This document shows positions 1-8,649 of a DNA stretch of 34,373 nt, one piece after another. The stretch covers positions 4,491-38,863 of the forward strand of contig LFRS01000053.1 in the NCBI GenBank assembly GCA_001512435.1, given 5' to 3'. This DNA comes from Halothermothrix sp. DTU029 (GTDB lineage: Bacteria > Bacillota > Halanaerobiia > Halanaerobiales > DTU029). The notes below the pieces were generated by a model. The model searched no databases, was not told the DNA's origin, and was given only the letters and a program-made list of their open reading frames with translations. The first letter of the stretch is position 1. Each line of letters begins with the position of its first letter. The position numbers were made by a program, and so were the translations under genes.

Positions 1-90
1 TTTTAATTTGTTTTCTTTAATATTTATATAATATCTTTAGCATATGCATTTCTGATAAGATTTATTTTAAATAACTCAAAAGAATCTGCT

Positions 91-125
91 AAAAAGAAAA
101 ACCGCAACTCCTGCCGGTTGCGGTT
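91..125 (-). terminator. Rho-independent terminator after ssrA
   Basis: A perfect 9-bp stem (aaccgcaac / gttgcggtt, 8-nt loop) lies at 100-125. On the minus strand it is followed by a T-rich run (TTTTTCTTTTT). It sits about 100 bases downstream of the mature tmRNA 3' end, so it most likely ends the ssrA transcript. I see no gene in bases 1-90. Confidence 0.85.
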
Positions 126-225
126 TACTGTCTGAAGTTTTTAACAATATTTTATTAATATTATTATATTGTTATACAATTTATTAAGATTATTTCTTTA
201 TTTTGGATTTTATTGTGGATACGAA

Positions 226-579
226 TGGTGGAGGTGACGGGATTCGAACCCGTGTACTGCATAGCTCATGTTCCAGCTTCTACGAGTGTAGTCTGTTTTT
301 TATTTTAATAGCCTGGCCCCCAACAGACAGGGTTCCAAACTACGAGACTGTATTATTCCCATCTATCCTACAGTCATCGGATAAACGGTAGTCTGCAGAT
401 TATGACACCTAACTGTCTCCGCAGACAGGAGGACAGTTAAGCGTTTAGCTTTCTTAAGCAGCTAAAGCGTAGTTATTATTGTTTGCATTTAATTTTAATT
501 ACCAGTGTTTTACGAGTGAAAGGTGTCCTCGACCCGCTACTGAAACAATACACTACACAGGCGAAACCAAAACACCCCC
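226..579 (-). ncRNA. ssrA: Transfer-messenger RNA (tmRNA)
   Basis: This RNA rescues ribosomes stalled on broken mRNA and adds a degradation tag to the unfinished protein. On the minus strand the 5' end GGGGGTG pairs with CACCTCC just before the encoded 3' ACCA, forming the alanine-tRNA-like acceptor stem. A T-arm GGTTCGAATCC follows the expected pattern. The internal tag frame at 486-454 reads GCA AAC AAT AAT AAC TAC GCT TTA GCT GCT TAA, giving the tag ANNNNYALAA, which ends in the usual ALAA. The length of about 354 nt is normal for a one-piece tmRNA. It follows smpB and rnr, its protein partners. The mature 5' end at 579 is inferred from acceptor pairing; the leader back to the promoter is presumably removed by RNase P. 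Confidence 0.96.
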
Positions 580-631
580 GTATTGTTTCTTTAGAAACCT
601 GGATCGCTGAAATCCAGTCAAGTGTAAATAT

Positions 632-660
632 ATTATATCTTATCTAAAATTGAATGTCAA
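632..660 (-). promoter_or_regulatory. Consensus sigma-A promoter of ssrA
   Basis: On the minus strand TTGACA (655-660) and TATAAT (632-637) are separated by exactly 17 bases, matching the housekeeping consensus at all 12 positions. It lies about 50 bases upstream of the mature tmRNA 5' end and just downstream of the smpB stop codon. ssrA is therefore expected to be strongly and constitutively transcribed from its own promoter. Confidence 0.93.
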
Positions 661-668
661 TAATTGCT

Positions 669-1136
669 TCAGGAAAACTGGCGGTCTTTAAAAGCCCGTT
701 CAATCTCCCTTTCAGCAGTTTTTTGAGCAATATCGCTTCTTTTATCCCAGACTTTTTTACCCCTGGCCAGGGCCAGCTCAATCTTGGCCAGATTCCTTTT
801 TATATAAATACTTAAAGGTACCAGTGTGTATCCTTTCATTGTTGTCCTACCTATAAGTTTTCTAATCTCCCTTTTATTTAAAAGCAATTTCCTTTTTCTT
901 TCTGGCTCATGATTTTCCCTGTTTCCATGAGAATAGGGACTGATATGCATATTATAAAGAAAAACCTCCCCATCTTCCACCAGGGCAAAACTATCTTTCA
1001 AATTAACCTTCCCTGCCCGTATAGATTTTATCTCTGTTCCTTTGAGGATTATTCCTGCCTCAAAGGTTTCTTCAATATGATAATCATGTCTGGCTTTTTT
1101 ATTCCTGGCTATTACCCGGATCTCGTCCTTGGCCAT
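669..1136 (-). CDS. smpB: SsrA-binding protein SmpB
   Basis: SmpB binds the tRNA-like part of tmRNA and delivers it to stalled ribosomes. The 155-aa length is usual. The N-terminal half has the family pattern ([32 protein letters not shown]) followed by [20 protein letters not shown]. The C-terminal tail ([23 protein letters not shown]) is the positively charged segment that enters the empty mRNA channel. The ATG is preceded by GGGGAGGGG at good spacing. It lies 23 bases after rnr and directly before ssrA, giving a compact trans-translation block. Nothing looks broken. Confidence 0.97.
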   Translation of the reverse strand: MAKDEIRVIARNKKARHDYHIEETFEAGIILKGTEIKSIRAGKVNLKDSFALVEDGEVFLYNMHISPYSHGNRENHEPERKRKLLLNKREIRKLIGRTTMKGYTLVPLSIYIKRNLAKIELALARGKKVWDKRSDIAQKTAEREIERAFKDRQFS

Positions 1137-1159
1137 TTTTTCCCCTCCCCATCTTCCTC

Positions 1160-3280
1160 TTATTCAAGAAGCAGAAAATCAATCTCCCTCTCATCCAGAT
1201 CTATTTTGTCTATCATAACACGGACCTTATCTCCAAAACGATAGACCTTGCCTGTATGTTCCCCCACCAGGCAATGCATTTTTTCATTATAGATATAATA
1301 ATCATCTTTCAGGTTCTCCACCCTGACCAAACCTTCTACTGTATTTTCCAGTTCAACAAAAAAACCAAAAGTAGTTATACCATTTATTATACCATCAAAT
1401 TCCTGGCCAACCTTATCCACCATGTATTCCAGTTTTTTCAGCTCCACTGAATCCCTTTCTGCTTCCATGGCCCTTCTTTCCTGTAGAGAACAATGTTCAG
1501 CAATATGTGGCAGCCTTTTTTCCAGACCAATAATCCTTTTTTCCGGCAGCACTCCCATAGTGAGAGATTCCTTTATAATCCGGTGGATCATTAAATCCGG
1601 ATATCTCCTGATCGGTGCAGTAAAATGGCTGTAAAAATCTATGGCCAAGCCAAAGTGGCCGATATTGGAAGGAGCATAAACAGCCTTTTTCATGGATCTT
1701 AATAAAAGGGTATTGATAACCCGCTCTTCTGGCTTTCCTTCCACCTCATCCAATAAATTCTGTAAGGCTCTGGGGTGAACCTGGTTCTGTATACCTTTCA
1801 GGAAATAACCAAAATTATGAATAAAGGCATTAAACTCCTGCAAACGATCCAGATCGGGCTGTTCATGGACCCGATAAATAAAAGGAATCTGTTTCCAACT
1901 CATGTCTTCAGAAACAACCCGGTTGGCAGCGATCATAAACTCTTCTATTAGCTGTTCAGCAATACCATGTTCCTCCATCCTGATTTCCACCGGTTTACCC
2001 ATTTCATTTAAAATAACCCTCACTTCTGGAAATTGAAAATTGATACTCCCCTTTTCAAATCTTTCCTGGCGTAATTTTTCCCGCAACTGATTCATCAAAT
2101 GCAACTGGGGCAGAAAATCCTCATACTTCTTTTCCACTTCAGGATTCCTGTTAACCAGGATTTCCTTTACCACAGTATAGGTCATCCGGTATTTACTCCT
2201 TATAACTGAAGGAGTAATCTCATATTCCAGCAATTTAAAGGGTTCCAGCTGATAGCTTATAAACACTGAAAGGGTTAAACGGTCTTCTCCCGGATTAAGA
2301 CTACAGATACCATTGGACAGCTTCGGTGGTAACATGGGTATAACCCTGTCAACCAGATAGATACTGGTTCCCCGTTCCAGGGCCTCTTTATCCAGGGCAG
2401 TACCTTCTTTTACATAATGGGAAACATCTGCTATATGCACACCCAGACGGACTTTCCCCTCACCCAGGTCCTCCATAGATACTGCATCATCCAGGTCTTT
2501 GGCATCTTCACCATCAATGGTTACCATGGGAAGCTCCCGCAGGTCCTTCCTATTAACCAATTCTTCTTCTAAGACCTTGTCTGGTATCTTATCCAGTTCA
2601 ACTTCAACCTCTACCGGAAAGGAGCGGGGTAAATCCAACTGCCGGATAATACTCTCAATATCAACACCTGGGGCTCCCTTATCACCCAGAATCTCGACAA
2701 TTCTTCCTTCTGGATTCCTGTTTTTTTCTGGCCAGCTGACAATCTCAGCAACAACTTTTTGATCCTGTTTTGCCCCATTTATCCCTTCCTTGGGGATGAA
2801 GAGGTCATAAAACAAACGCTTATTGTCAGGAACTACAAAACCAAAATATTTGCTCTTTTCAAAATTACCTACAATCCTCTTATTGGCCCTTTCCAGGATT
2901 TTTACAACTTCTCCTTCCTGGCGTTTGCCCCTGGTTCCAGAGATTAACCTGACCAGTACCTTGTCATTATGCATGGCTCCCTTCAGGTTTTCCCTGGCAA
3001 TAAAGATATCCTCCCTGGCCGGGTCCTCTGCTATCAGAAAACCAAATCCCTTCTGATTTCCGTCTATTCTTCCCACTATAAGATCCATCTTTTCTGGAAG
3101 ACTGAAACGGCCATTACTGCTTTTGTAGATAGCCCCCTCTTTAACCAGGTCTTTCAACAATTTACTCATTATTTCCCTTTGTTCCCTGGGAACATTAAAT
3201 TCCCTCATCAATTCTTTTTCTGTCAAGGGACGGTAGGTTTTATTTTTCATAAAATCCAGCAGTCTATCTCTTGCACCCAT
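1160..3280 (-). CDS. rnr: Ribonuclease R
   Basis: A processive 3'-to-5' exoribonuclease of the RNB (RNase II) family that degrades structured RNA and, in other bacteria, non-stop mRNA during trans-translation. The 706-aa protein has a winged-helix N-terminus (about residues 1-65), cold-shock-type OB domains (about 65-220), the RNB catalytic domain with the metal-binding signature [12 protein letters not shown] followed by HIADVSHYV, and a C-terminal S1 domain ([20 protein letters not shown], last 80 residues or so). Full length is normal for RNase R. The ATG follows AAAGGTGG with 7-base spacing. It is upstream of smpB and probably co-transcribed with it. Confidence 0.97.
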   Translation of the reverse strand: MGARDRLLDFMKNKTYRPLTEKELMREFNVPREQREIMSKLLKDLVKEGAIYKSSNGRFSLPEKMDLIVGRIDGNQKGFGFLIAEDPAREDIFIARENLKGAMHNDKVLVRLISGTRGKRQEGEVVKILERANKRIVGNFEKSKYFGFVVPDNKRLFYDLFIPKEGINGAKQDQKVVAEIVSWPEKNRNPEGRIVEILGDKGAPGVDIESIIRQLDLPRSFPVEVEVELDKIPDKVLEEELVNRKDLRELPMVTIDGEDAKDLDDAVSMEDLGEGKVRLGVHIADVSHYVKEGTALDKEALERGTSIYLVDRVIPMLPPKLSNGICSLNPGEDRLTLSVFISYQLEPFKLLEYEITPSVIRSKYRMTYTVVKEILVNRNPEVEKKYEDFLPQLHLMNQLREKLRQERFEKGSINFQFPEVRVILNEMGKPVEIRMEEHGIAEQLIEEFMIAANRVVSEDMSWKQIPFIYRVHEQPDLDRLQEFNAFIHNFGYFLKGIQNQVHPRALQNLLDEVEGKPEERVINTLLLRSMKKAVYAPSNIGHFGLAIDFYSHFTAPIRRYPDLMIHRIIKESLTMGVLPEKRIIGLEKRLPHIAEHCSLQERRAMEAERDSVELKKLEYMVDKVGQEFDGIINGITTFGFFVELENTVEGLVRVENLKDDYYIYNEKMHCLVGEHTGKVYRFGDKVRVMIDKIDLDEREIDFLLLE

Positions 3281-3367
3281 TATCTAACCACCTTTTTAAA
3301 TAAATTAGGATTTACAATTTTATTAGTATAAATATATCATTTCCCCTACTGCAGCTTATTATTATCC

Positions 3368-3919
3368 TTACAGGCCAAGTTCTTTGCTGATCTCCTGCAT
3401 TGCCGCTAATGAAAGAGCAACAAATTCTTCCAGCTCCAGGCCCATTTCAATACAGGAAGCAATAGCCTCCCGGTCAGCTCCCCTGGCAAAAGATTTCTCG
3501 CCATAACGGTTCAAAACAAAATCAACATCAATGGAACTTAACTTCTTATCAGGATGTATTAAGGCTGCGGCAACAATTAAACCTGTCAATGGGTCACTGG
3601 CATATAAGGCCTTATCAATCAGCCTGACCCTTGGCAAACCATGGATAGCATTATGGGCTTTTACTGCATAGATTAGCTTTTCATCCAATCCCAATTCTGC
3701 CAGCATCTCTGCCCCCAGCAAACTATGTTGCTCTGGTTCCCTGGCAGTTTTATCATAATCAATATCATGTAGTAAACCAGCCAGGCCCCATATTTCTTCA
3801 TCTTCTCCAAAATAACCGGCCAGCTTTCTCATCACTGCTTCTACTGCCAGGCAATGTTTTATCAGATTTTTATTATGTAAATTCTCCTCAAGTACTGCAT
3901 ATGCTTCTTCCCTCTTCAT
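3368..3919 (-). CDS. HD/HDIG-domain metal-dependent phosphohydrolase
   Basis: A small cytoplasmic HD-superfamily protein (183 aa), a family of metal-dependent phosphohydrolases. Metal ligands are visible at H22 (IKHCLAVEAV) and the HD pair at about residues 51-52 (LAGLLHDIDYDK), with further conserved histidines in EQHSLLGAEML and AVKAHNAIHG. The substrate cannot be read from sequence. I place the start at the ATG one codon inside the ORF-track start, because AGGGGTG lies 8 bases before it; the track start is TTG. It lies between the terminator hairpin behind secG and rnr, so it may depend on read-through or on a promoter I could not identify. Confidence 0.85.
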   Translation of the reverse strand: MKREEAYAVLEENLHNKNLIKHCLAVEAVMRKLAGYFGEDEEIWGLAGLLHDIDYDKTAREPEQHSLLGAEMLAELGLDEKLIYAVKAHNAIHGLPRVRLIDKALYASDPLTGLIVAAALIHPDKKLSSIDVDFVLNRYGEKSFARGADREAIASCIEMGLELEEFVALSLAAMQEISKELGL

Positions 3920-3944
3920 CAATAAAACACCCCTATCTTCCTGC

Positions 3945-3984
3945 TTATTTAAAAACCCTCCAGGAAAGTCCTTCCTGGAGGGTT
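3945..3984 (-). terminator. Strong hairpin terminator or attenuator after secG
   Basis: A perfect 13-bp inverted repeat (aaccctccaggaa / ttcctggagggtt, 5-nt loop) starts 9 bases after the secG stop. It is followed on the minus strand by a short T-run (TTTTTAAATAAG). The stem is very strong but the T-run is short, so partial read-through into the HD-domain gene and rnr is possible. Confidence 0.8.
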
Positions 3985-3992
3985 CATATATC

Positions 3993-4217
3993 CTAATTCA
4001 GTAAAGCAAGGGCCACTGAAGTGATCATGAAAAGAATCGCAAAAATTGTGGTCAGGCGACCTAATTTTTCATCTAAGCCCTTCTTTTTTCCAAAAATGTG
4101 AGTTGCTCCACCATCAATGGCTCCAGATAAACCTGCACTTTTCCCGGACTGGAGTAATACACCTAAAATAACACCCAGGGCTATAATTAAGTGCAAAACT
4201 TTAAGTAATACTACCAC
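3993..4217 (-). CDS. secG: Preprotein translocase subunit SecG
   Basis: SecG is a small inner-membrane partner of SecYE that helps SecA-driven protein export. The 74-aa protein has two hydrophobic segments (about 4-23 and 53-72) around the conserved cytosolic loop LLQSGKSAGLSGAI. The ORF-track start (GTG at 4226) lies inside the Shine-Dalgarno sequence GGAGGTGAG. The GTG three codons later (M-VVLLKVLHLIIA) is 8 bases from GGAGG and fits normal SecG N-termini, so I use 4217. secG often follows eno in Firmicutes; here a seven-gene envelope module lies between them. Confidence 0.95.
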   Translation of the reverse strand: MVVLLKVLHLIIALGVILGVLLQSGKSAGLSGAIDGGATHIFGKKKGLDEKLGRLTTIFAILFMITSVALALLN

Positions 4218-4302
4218 TTGGCTCACCTCCAGAACTATACCTTATACAGATACTTCCATCTTCAATTAATAAAAAATTAAGACCGTACTTACAGACAAAT
4301 AT

Positions 4303-4331
4303 ATTTTAACACATAAATCTAAAAAGTACAA
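4303..4331 (-). promoter_or_regulatory. Candidate promoter of secG
   Basis: On the minus strand an extended -10 element, TGTTAAAAT (TAAAAT at 4303-4308), sits 17 bases from a weak -35 TTGTAC (4326-4331). It lies in the 144-base gap between the BTAD regulator and secG. A separate promoter would be needed if the envelope module does not read through. Prediction by eye only. Confidence 0.4.
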
Positions 4332-4361
4332 CAAACACTTTATTATTCTTCCTATTTATTT

Positions 4362-5546
4362 CTATACTTCTTCCAGTAAAAGATCAGCCAGGGAGTTTAG
4401 CTTATCTCTGCTTTTTTCCAGATTTATTACCTTGACCAGGAGTTTTTCCCTGATACCCTCTCCTATATTATTTAATAGCCTATCCTTAATTTTTAAACAT
4501 TCTTCTTCATTAACCCTATAAAGCAGTAGTAAGATACTGTTTTTATCCCAATGGCAAAAAACATCTCCTTCCCTTAATTTCTTGCGGCAGAGATGAAATA
4601 AATATTGTTTCATCTCCCTGAAAAACCTTCCGGTAATCTGGATATGGAGCAAAAAAAAGTCTTCCTGATACCTTGCCCGCCTTTTTAAAGCTAATTTATA
4701 TAATAATAGGAAAAGCTCCCGGTCACAGAGAAAGGGGCCATTATTTTCTTCAATATCATCAAAACCACCGGAAGCAATTAACTTATTATCTTTTTCAAAA
4801 AGATTATGGAATTTTTGCGCTGGTTCCAGCCCATATTCCTGGGCAATAAAGCGGGAATAATCCTGATAATACCTGGTGGCTTCAGCCAACTTACCAGCTT
4901 TAATCAACAAGCTGATTAAAAGATAATAAAGGTCTTCATCATAAAGTTTATACCTTAAGCTTTTTTTACATATTTCAATAGCTTCTTCATACTTATTCCC
5001 GCCCTCCAGAATTCTAATGGCATTGGTAATAAGTTGTGTATAGATATCTATATAATATTCACGAATAGGCATAGTCCAGTCTTCATAAAGATCATCCACC
5101 AGAAAATGATCTCTATAAAGAGCCAGTGCTCTCTTATATTTTTCCAGGGCCTTTTCTGGCTCCTTTTCCTCCAAAACAAGTCCCTGCTGGCATAAATCCT
5201 CCATCTCCTGGCAATCAATTTTTTTAACAATACTTTTATCAAAATAATAATAGCCTTGCCTATAATAAATGAATTTTTCCTTTTGATTATTGGCATACTT
5301 TCTTAATTTCTTTCTAATATAAGATATTGCCACATGTAAATTATATAATTCACAATCCTCAGGCCAGAAAAGTTCCAGCAAAAAATCCCTGGAAAGCCTT
5401 TTACCTGGATGAAACATTAAGTACTTTAATAGAGCTAAGGACTTTTTCGACTTCCAGCTATCAATATCCACTGGCTCTCCATTGATTACAATCAGAAAAC
5501 CTCCCAGAAAAAAAAGTTCCAGTGATAGATTATAGTCAGAAGGCAT
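4362..5546 (-). CDS. BTAD-family transcriptional regulator with degenerate C-terminal domain
   Basis: A probable DNA-binding regulator (394 aa). Residues about 8-105 form an OmpR/SARP-type winged helix (LELFFLGGFLIVINGEPV, SWKSKKSLALLKYLMFHPGKRLSRDFLLELFWPE). Residues about 112-255 match a bacterial transcriptional activator (BTAD) helical-repeat domain (DDLYEDWTMPIREYYIDIYTQL, then AIEICKKSLRYKLYDEDLYYLLISLLIKAGKLAEATRYYQDY). The last 120 residues (EGDVFCHWDKNSILLLLYRVNEEECLKIKDRLL) resemble a nucleotide-cyclase/GGDEF-like fold without a GGDEF motif; this is a weak assignment. It has no membrane segment. It is the last gene of the envelope module, 102 bases after the duplicated Ig protein, and is the obvious candidate regulator. 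RBS GGGAGGG is well placed. Confidence 0.82.
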   Translation of the reverse strand: MPSDYNLSLELFFLGGFLIVINGEPVDIDSWKSKKSLALLKYLMFHPGKRLSRDFLLELFWPEDCELYNLHVAISYIRKKLRKYANNQKEKFIYYRQGYYYFDKSIVKKIDCQEMEDLCQQGLVLEEKEPEKALEKYKRALALYRDHFLVDDLYEDWTMPIREYYIDIYTQLITNAIRILEGGNKYEEAIEICKKSLRYKLYDEDLYYLLISLLIKAGKLAEATRYYQDYSRFIAQEYGLEPAQKFHNLFEKDNKLIASGGFDDIEENNGPFLCDRELFLLLYKLALKRRARYQEDFFLLHIQITGRFFREMKQYLFHLCRKKLREGDVFCHWDKNSILLLLYRVNEEECLKIKDRLLNNIGEGIREKLLVKVINLEKSRDKLNSLADLLLEEV

Positions 5547-5648
5547 TTTCCACCCTCCCTATTTGTACTAATCAACCCTATTACTATATTCTTTTATATT
5601 CTGAATATTCCTTTATTATTTCCATATATTTCTATCACTGGCTGGTTT

Positions 5649-7181
5649 TTATTCAACATAAATTGTATAGGTACTGTTTTGAATGCTATTATTTACACTC
5701 AAGACTTCTATTACAGCATTATATTCCCCTTCTTCCAGTTTACCTTTAAAGACTCCTTTAAAGAACACCTCTTTACCTGGAAATAAAAGCCCCTCTATCA
5801 AATCTTCAGATTCTAATTCTATTTCCCCCAGAGACTCCTGGGCTTTATTCAATAAATTTAATTTTACTCTAGGCTTCAAATGTACCTGGCCTATATTTTT
5901 TAAGAGGAGGAGAAAAGCCTGTTCCTCCTGGTTGATAAATTCAAATCCCTTAATCTGGGTCTCTAATCTACCATCCTTACCTACCAGGCAAGAAATAGGT
6001 ATTATTTTTTCATCCAGGAGATTTATGAGGGATTCATCTTCATAAACCTTTAGCTTCAGCAGGGCATAATAGCCACCTTCTGCTGCATCAATCGGTACCT
6101 GAAGGATCTTTAAAAACTGCCTGGATTGGCGGGGTAAAAGGGCCAGCCTGTCATCAGCATGTAATCTTAACCAGGGTATGAGGGAAAATTTATAATCTTC
6201 CTCTATATCCAGGACTTCTGTCTTGATATAAATACTTTCCCGGAAAATATTCTTGATTTCAAAGGTCTCAGTATATCTCTGGCCAGGCTTTAACTTAATA
6301 TTAACCATTTCTGGTTTAAGAGTAAAATATTTATTTAAGGCCTGAACCGGTTCTGGAAACTGGCCTGGCAAAATTCTAATATCATTTACAAAGGTCACCT
6401 TACCCCTTTCCCCATAAGACATTAAAGCCCTCAGCTCATAATTGCCTGGATATAAATAGTTTTCCGGCTTCCCGATAAATAAGACCCTGGAGCCAGGGTA
6501 TATTCTGGTAAAATCCCTCTGATTTCTTTCTGCTGCTATTGTACGCAGGACCAGCCGCTCTACCAGACTCCGATTTTCATCCCTGATTGTTACCTCTACT
6601 CCGGCCAGATAATCCAGTTGGGAGTTGTTTTCTACCTCCGCTACCAGGACCTGGTTTCCATTTTCATCCTTCTCCAGTTGGAGAAAGTTTATCCTGCCTC
6701 TTTCCCGTAGATTTGGGCCATCAACCCTTACAATCAGGCGGACAGCATACCTGACAATTAATGAAATACCATCTCCAGTTTTACTGGCTTCTGGTTCCAC
6801 CATTAAGATAATAACATAAGAACCTGGCCGGGTACCAAAAGGAACCCCGATACTGCCCTTTAATTCTACTTCCCCTTCAACCGGTACCAGGATATTATTC
6901 TTCTCCAGCTCTACCCAGCCCATCTCTGGAAAAGTCTCCAGATCGCCTACTCTATAGGCCAGATTACCGGTAAAATCCTGATAAGACTGATAAATAGATA
7001 TGGAAACACTTTCTTCCATGCCGGAAGAACTCAATATTAAGCTAAAATCTTTTCTTTCCCCTGGGGTCATAGTAAAATCCAGGGTTAAAGGTTGTACACC
7101 TATAGCCATGGCTGATAAACTAAAGAAAATCATAAAGAGGAAAAATAATATGATACCAGAAAAATATTCTAATCGACGCAA
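5649..7181 (-). CDS. Secreted protein with a duplicated pair of Ig-like domains (WxLIP/chaperone-like)
   Basis: Predicted exported protein of 510 aa with no recognised enzyme motif. After a signal peptide (about 1-27, SLSAMA end) come four beta domains that look like a duplicated two-domain unit. Domain A (about 28-130: PLTLDFTMTPGERKDFSL ... FGTRPGSYVIILMVE) resembles A' (about 287-380: PEMVNIKLKPGQRYTETFEI ... GGYYALLKLKV). Domain C (about 163-271: YPGSRVLFIG...YPGNYEL) resembles C' (about 406-494: FPGKEVFFKG...EEGEYNA). The A-C order recalls DUF916-DUF3324 of WxL-interacting proteins and, more loosely, PapD-type chaperones, but no C-terminal anchor is visible. I use the TTG at 7181, preceded by GGGGAGGG with 7-base spacing. 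The track's extra 21 residues come from translating an intergenic hairpin. Probable partner of the three small secreted proteins upstream; function inferred. Confidence 0.75.
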   Translation of the reverse strand: MRRLEYFSGIILFFLFMIFFSLSAMAIGVQPLTLDFTMTPGERKDFSLILSSSGMEESVSISIYQSYQDFTGNLAYRVGDLETFPEMGWVELEKNNILVPVEGEVELKGSIGVPFGTRPGSYVIILMVEPEASKTGDGISLIVRYAVRLIVRVDGPNLRERGRINFLQLEKDENGNQVLVAEVENNSQLDYLAGVEVTIRDENRSLVERLVLRTIAAERNQRDFTRIYPGSRVLFIGKPENYLYPGNYELRALMSYGERGKVTFVNDIRILPGQFPEPVQALNKYFTLKPEMVNIKLKPGQRYTETFEIKNIFRESIYIKTEVLDIEEDYKFSLIPWLRLHADDRLALLPRQSRQFLKILQVPIDAAEGGYYALLKLKVYEDESLINLLDEKIIPISCLVGKDGRLETQIKGFEFINQEEQAFLLLLKNIGQVHLKPRVKLNLLNKAQESLGEIELESEDLIEGLLFPGKEVFFKGVFKGKLEEGEYNAVIEVLSVNNSIQNSTYTIYVE

Positions 7182-7217
7182 AATTCTTCCCTCCCCATTA
7201 AGAGATAAGTAATAAGT

Positions 7218-7242
7218 GGCTGCCGGAATAATTCCGGCAGCC
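7218..7242 (-). other. Strong intergenic hairpin inside the envelope module
   Basis: A perfect 11-bp inverted repeat (ggctgccggaa / ttccggcagcc, 3-nt loop) lies between the stop of the 250-aa secreted protein and the TTG start of the 510-aa protein. No T-run follows on the minus strand (CACTTATTACTT), so it is more likely an mRNA-stabilising or processing element than a terminator. It could let the subunit genes be expressed more strongly than the downstream genes. Confidence 0.6.
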
Positions 7243-7257
7243 AAGCCAGCTGCTTTA

Positions 7258-8010
7258 TTAAGAATCTGCAGAAACTGTCAGTCTTATTTCACCTTCATAA
7301 TTTCCTGCCTTAACTGCAGAGATATTCTCCCTTATTCCCGCAAAGCCAAAGACCTGGAAGGCATAGACACCTTTGTCATTAATTCCAGTATAAACCTGTG
7401 CGCTTTGTACCTTCTCTGGACTTGGCCAGATTACACCGGTAACGAGGTCCAATAAATGATCAAGCCAGTCTGGCCTGATATCAAATTCTGGTCCTCTGGG
7501 TATATCGGAACTATCGCCAAAATAACCAATCTCCTGTACTGGTATTAACTGCAGTGGTGGTGTCGCTGGGAAGAAAGGAATACGTGGTAATCTTATAGGT
7601 ATATCATTGACCCCTGCAGCTTTGAATGCCCAATAGGTTGTAGGCAGTGTAGTTGAACCATCAACATGGGTCAAGGGTGTACCTTCAAAAGTAAGATTAA
7701 CCGAACAGTTTGTTTCTACCAGGAAGCAATTGGAATCCTGGATACGGCTCCGCTGATCCGGATTACCTGTAAAATGTCCAAAATTCATTTCTGGCTCTAC
7801 TTCAAACCACTCATCTTCCAGTGGGATGGTCCAAAATGATTTTGTTACTTCATACTGCAATTTCTGCGGAACAACCGCTGCATAGGGGCCTACATTAGCA
7901 ATAACCTCAATCTCGTCCTTGATAGCACCTATGCTGCCCTGATTATCTGCAAAAACCAGAGAAGAAACAAGGAGAAACATTAATGATATGAATATAATAG
8001 ATCTTTTCAT
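7258..8010 (-). CDS. Secreted subunit-like protein, larger paralogue
   Basis: Unrecognised exported protein (250 aa) with a signal peptide (MKRSIIFISLMFLLVSSLVFA). It is a paralogue of the next gene upstream: both begin the mature chain with GSIGA, then a VxAxVGxYA pattern, then a VE[ST]NC motif (here VETNCSVNLTF...PLTHVDG) and end with an AGxYxxxIxLTV strand (KAGNYEGEIRLTV). It carries a proline-rich insert in the middle (LPRIPFFPATPPLQLIP) absent from the shorter paralogue, and two cysteines eight residues apart that could form a disulfide. The C-terminal signature resembles WxL, DUF4402 or spore-coat-U/pilin-type folds; I cannot choose among these. The start is the ATG at 8010; the track's GTG lies inside GGAGGTG. 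Confidence 0.72.
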   Translation of the reverse strand: MKRSIIFISLMFLLVSSLVFADNQGSIGAIKDEIEVIANVGPYAAVVPQKLQYEVTKSFWTIPLEDEWFEVEPEMNFGHFTGNPDQRSRIQDSNCFLVETNCSVNLTFEGTPLTHVDGSTTLPTTYWAFKAAGVNDIPIRLPRIPFFPATPPLQLIPVQEIGYFGDSSDIPRGPEFDIRPDWLDHLLDLVTGVIWPSPEKVQSAQVYTGINDKGVYAFQVFGFAGIRENISAVKAGNYEGEIRLTVSADS

Positions 8011-8044
8011 AACTCTATACACCTCCTCTTTTTTCTAATTTATT

Positions 8045-8560
8045 TTACTCTGCAGCAGCTACAGTTAGATAAATTGTGGAATTGTACTCACCAGCTGCCT
8101 GGTCAGAGATATTTCCTAAAGTAGCAGCAGCAGTAATGTTATAGACAACTACGCCATCAATATAATCCTGTATGTTCCTGATAACCTTATCATCACCATT
8201 GGCTCTTTCTGTACTGTAAGTTAACAATGCACTATCATTGCCAAGTTTAAACAATTCATAATCTACGGCAATAAAATCCCGGCCATTTGTCAGGGCATCT
8301 GCCTTGAAGGAAAGATCAATCAGGCAGTTAGACTCTACTGTAAAGATATTATCATCATCCCGGGCAACTTCTCCTGCTTTACCGATCAGGGATAGGTTTA
8401 CAAATGTATCACCTACCAGGATCTCTGCATATTTGCCAACAGAAGCCTTGACAGGTATTTCTGCTCCTATACTACCCAGAATACCCTCAGCAGCAAAGGA
8501 AAAAACACTGATACCTAACAACAAACTTAAAACCAAGACAGCAAGAAATATTCTCTTCAT
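8045..8560 (-). CDS. Secreted subunit-like protein, smaller paralogue
   Basis: Exported protein of 171 aa with a clear signal peptide (about 1-23, ISVFSFA/AEG). The mature chain has GSIGA (29-33), KASVGKYAEI, VESNC (75-79, the only cysteine) followed by LIDLSFKADALTNG, and a C-terminal strand AAGEYNSTIYLTV (about 155-167). These match the neighbouring 250-aa protein and, more weakly, the 271-aa protein upstream. Small size and pilin-like beta character suggest a repeating surface subunit; that is inference. RBS GGAGG is 7 bases from the ATG. It is 34 bases upstream of its paralogue and almost certainly in the same transcript. Confidence 0.75.
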   Translation of the reverse strand: MKRIFLAVLVLSLLLGISVFSFAAEGILGSIGAEIPVKASVGKYAEILVGDTFVNLSLIGKAGEVARDDDNIFTVESNCLIDLSFKADALTNGRDFIAVDYELFKLGNDSALLTYSTERANGDDKVIRNIQDYIDGVVVYNITAAATLGNISDQAAGEYNSTIYLTVAAAE

Positions 8561-8649
8561 AATCCTACCTCCATTTTTTTGTTTTTATACCTCACCAACT
8601 AATAAACTAGCCCTTTAGTCCTTCCTCTCTCACCCCCTTTTAATAATTA

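Noticed and set aside
203-391. Plus-strand ORF starting MDFIVDTNGGGDGIRTRV
   Set aside because: It is the reverse complement of the tmRNA 3' tRNA-like domain, a well-known false ORF over tRNA-like sequence.
5683-6045. Plus-strand 120-aa ORF
   Set aside because: It is antisense to the 510-aa secreted protein, rich in Ser/Lys/Pro as expected for a shadow frame, with no domain or signal.
7218-7242. Hairpin considered as a Rho-independent terminator
   Set aside because: No T-run follows it on the minus strand, and the next gene has its own signal peptide and ribosome site close by, so read-through is more likely.
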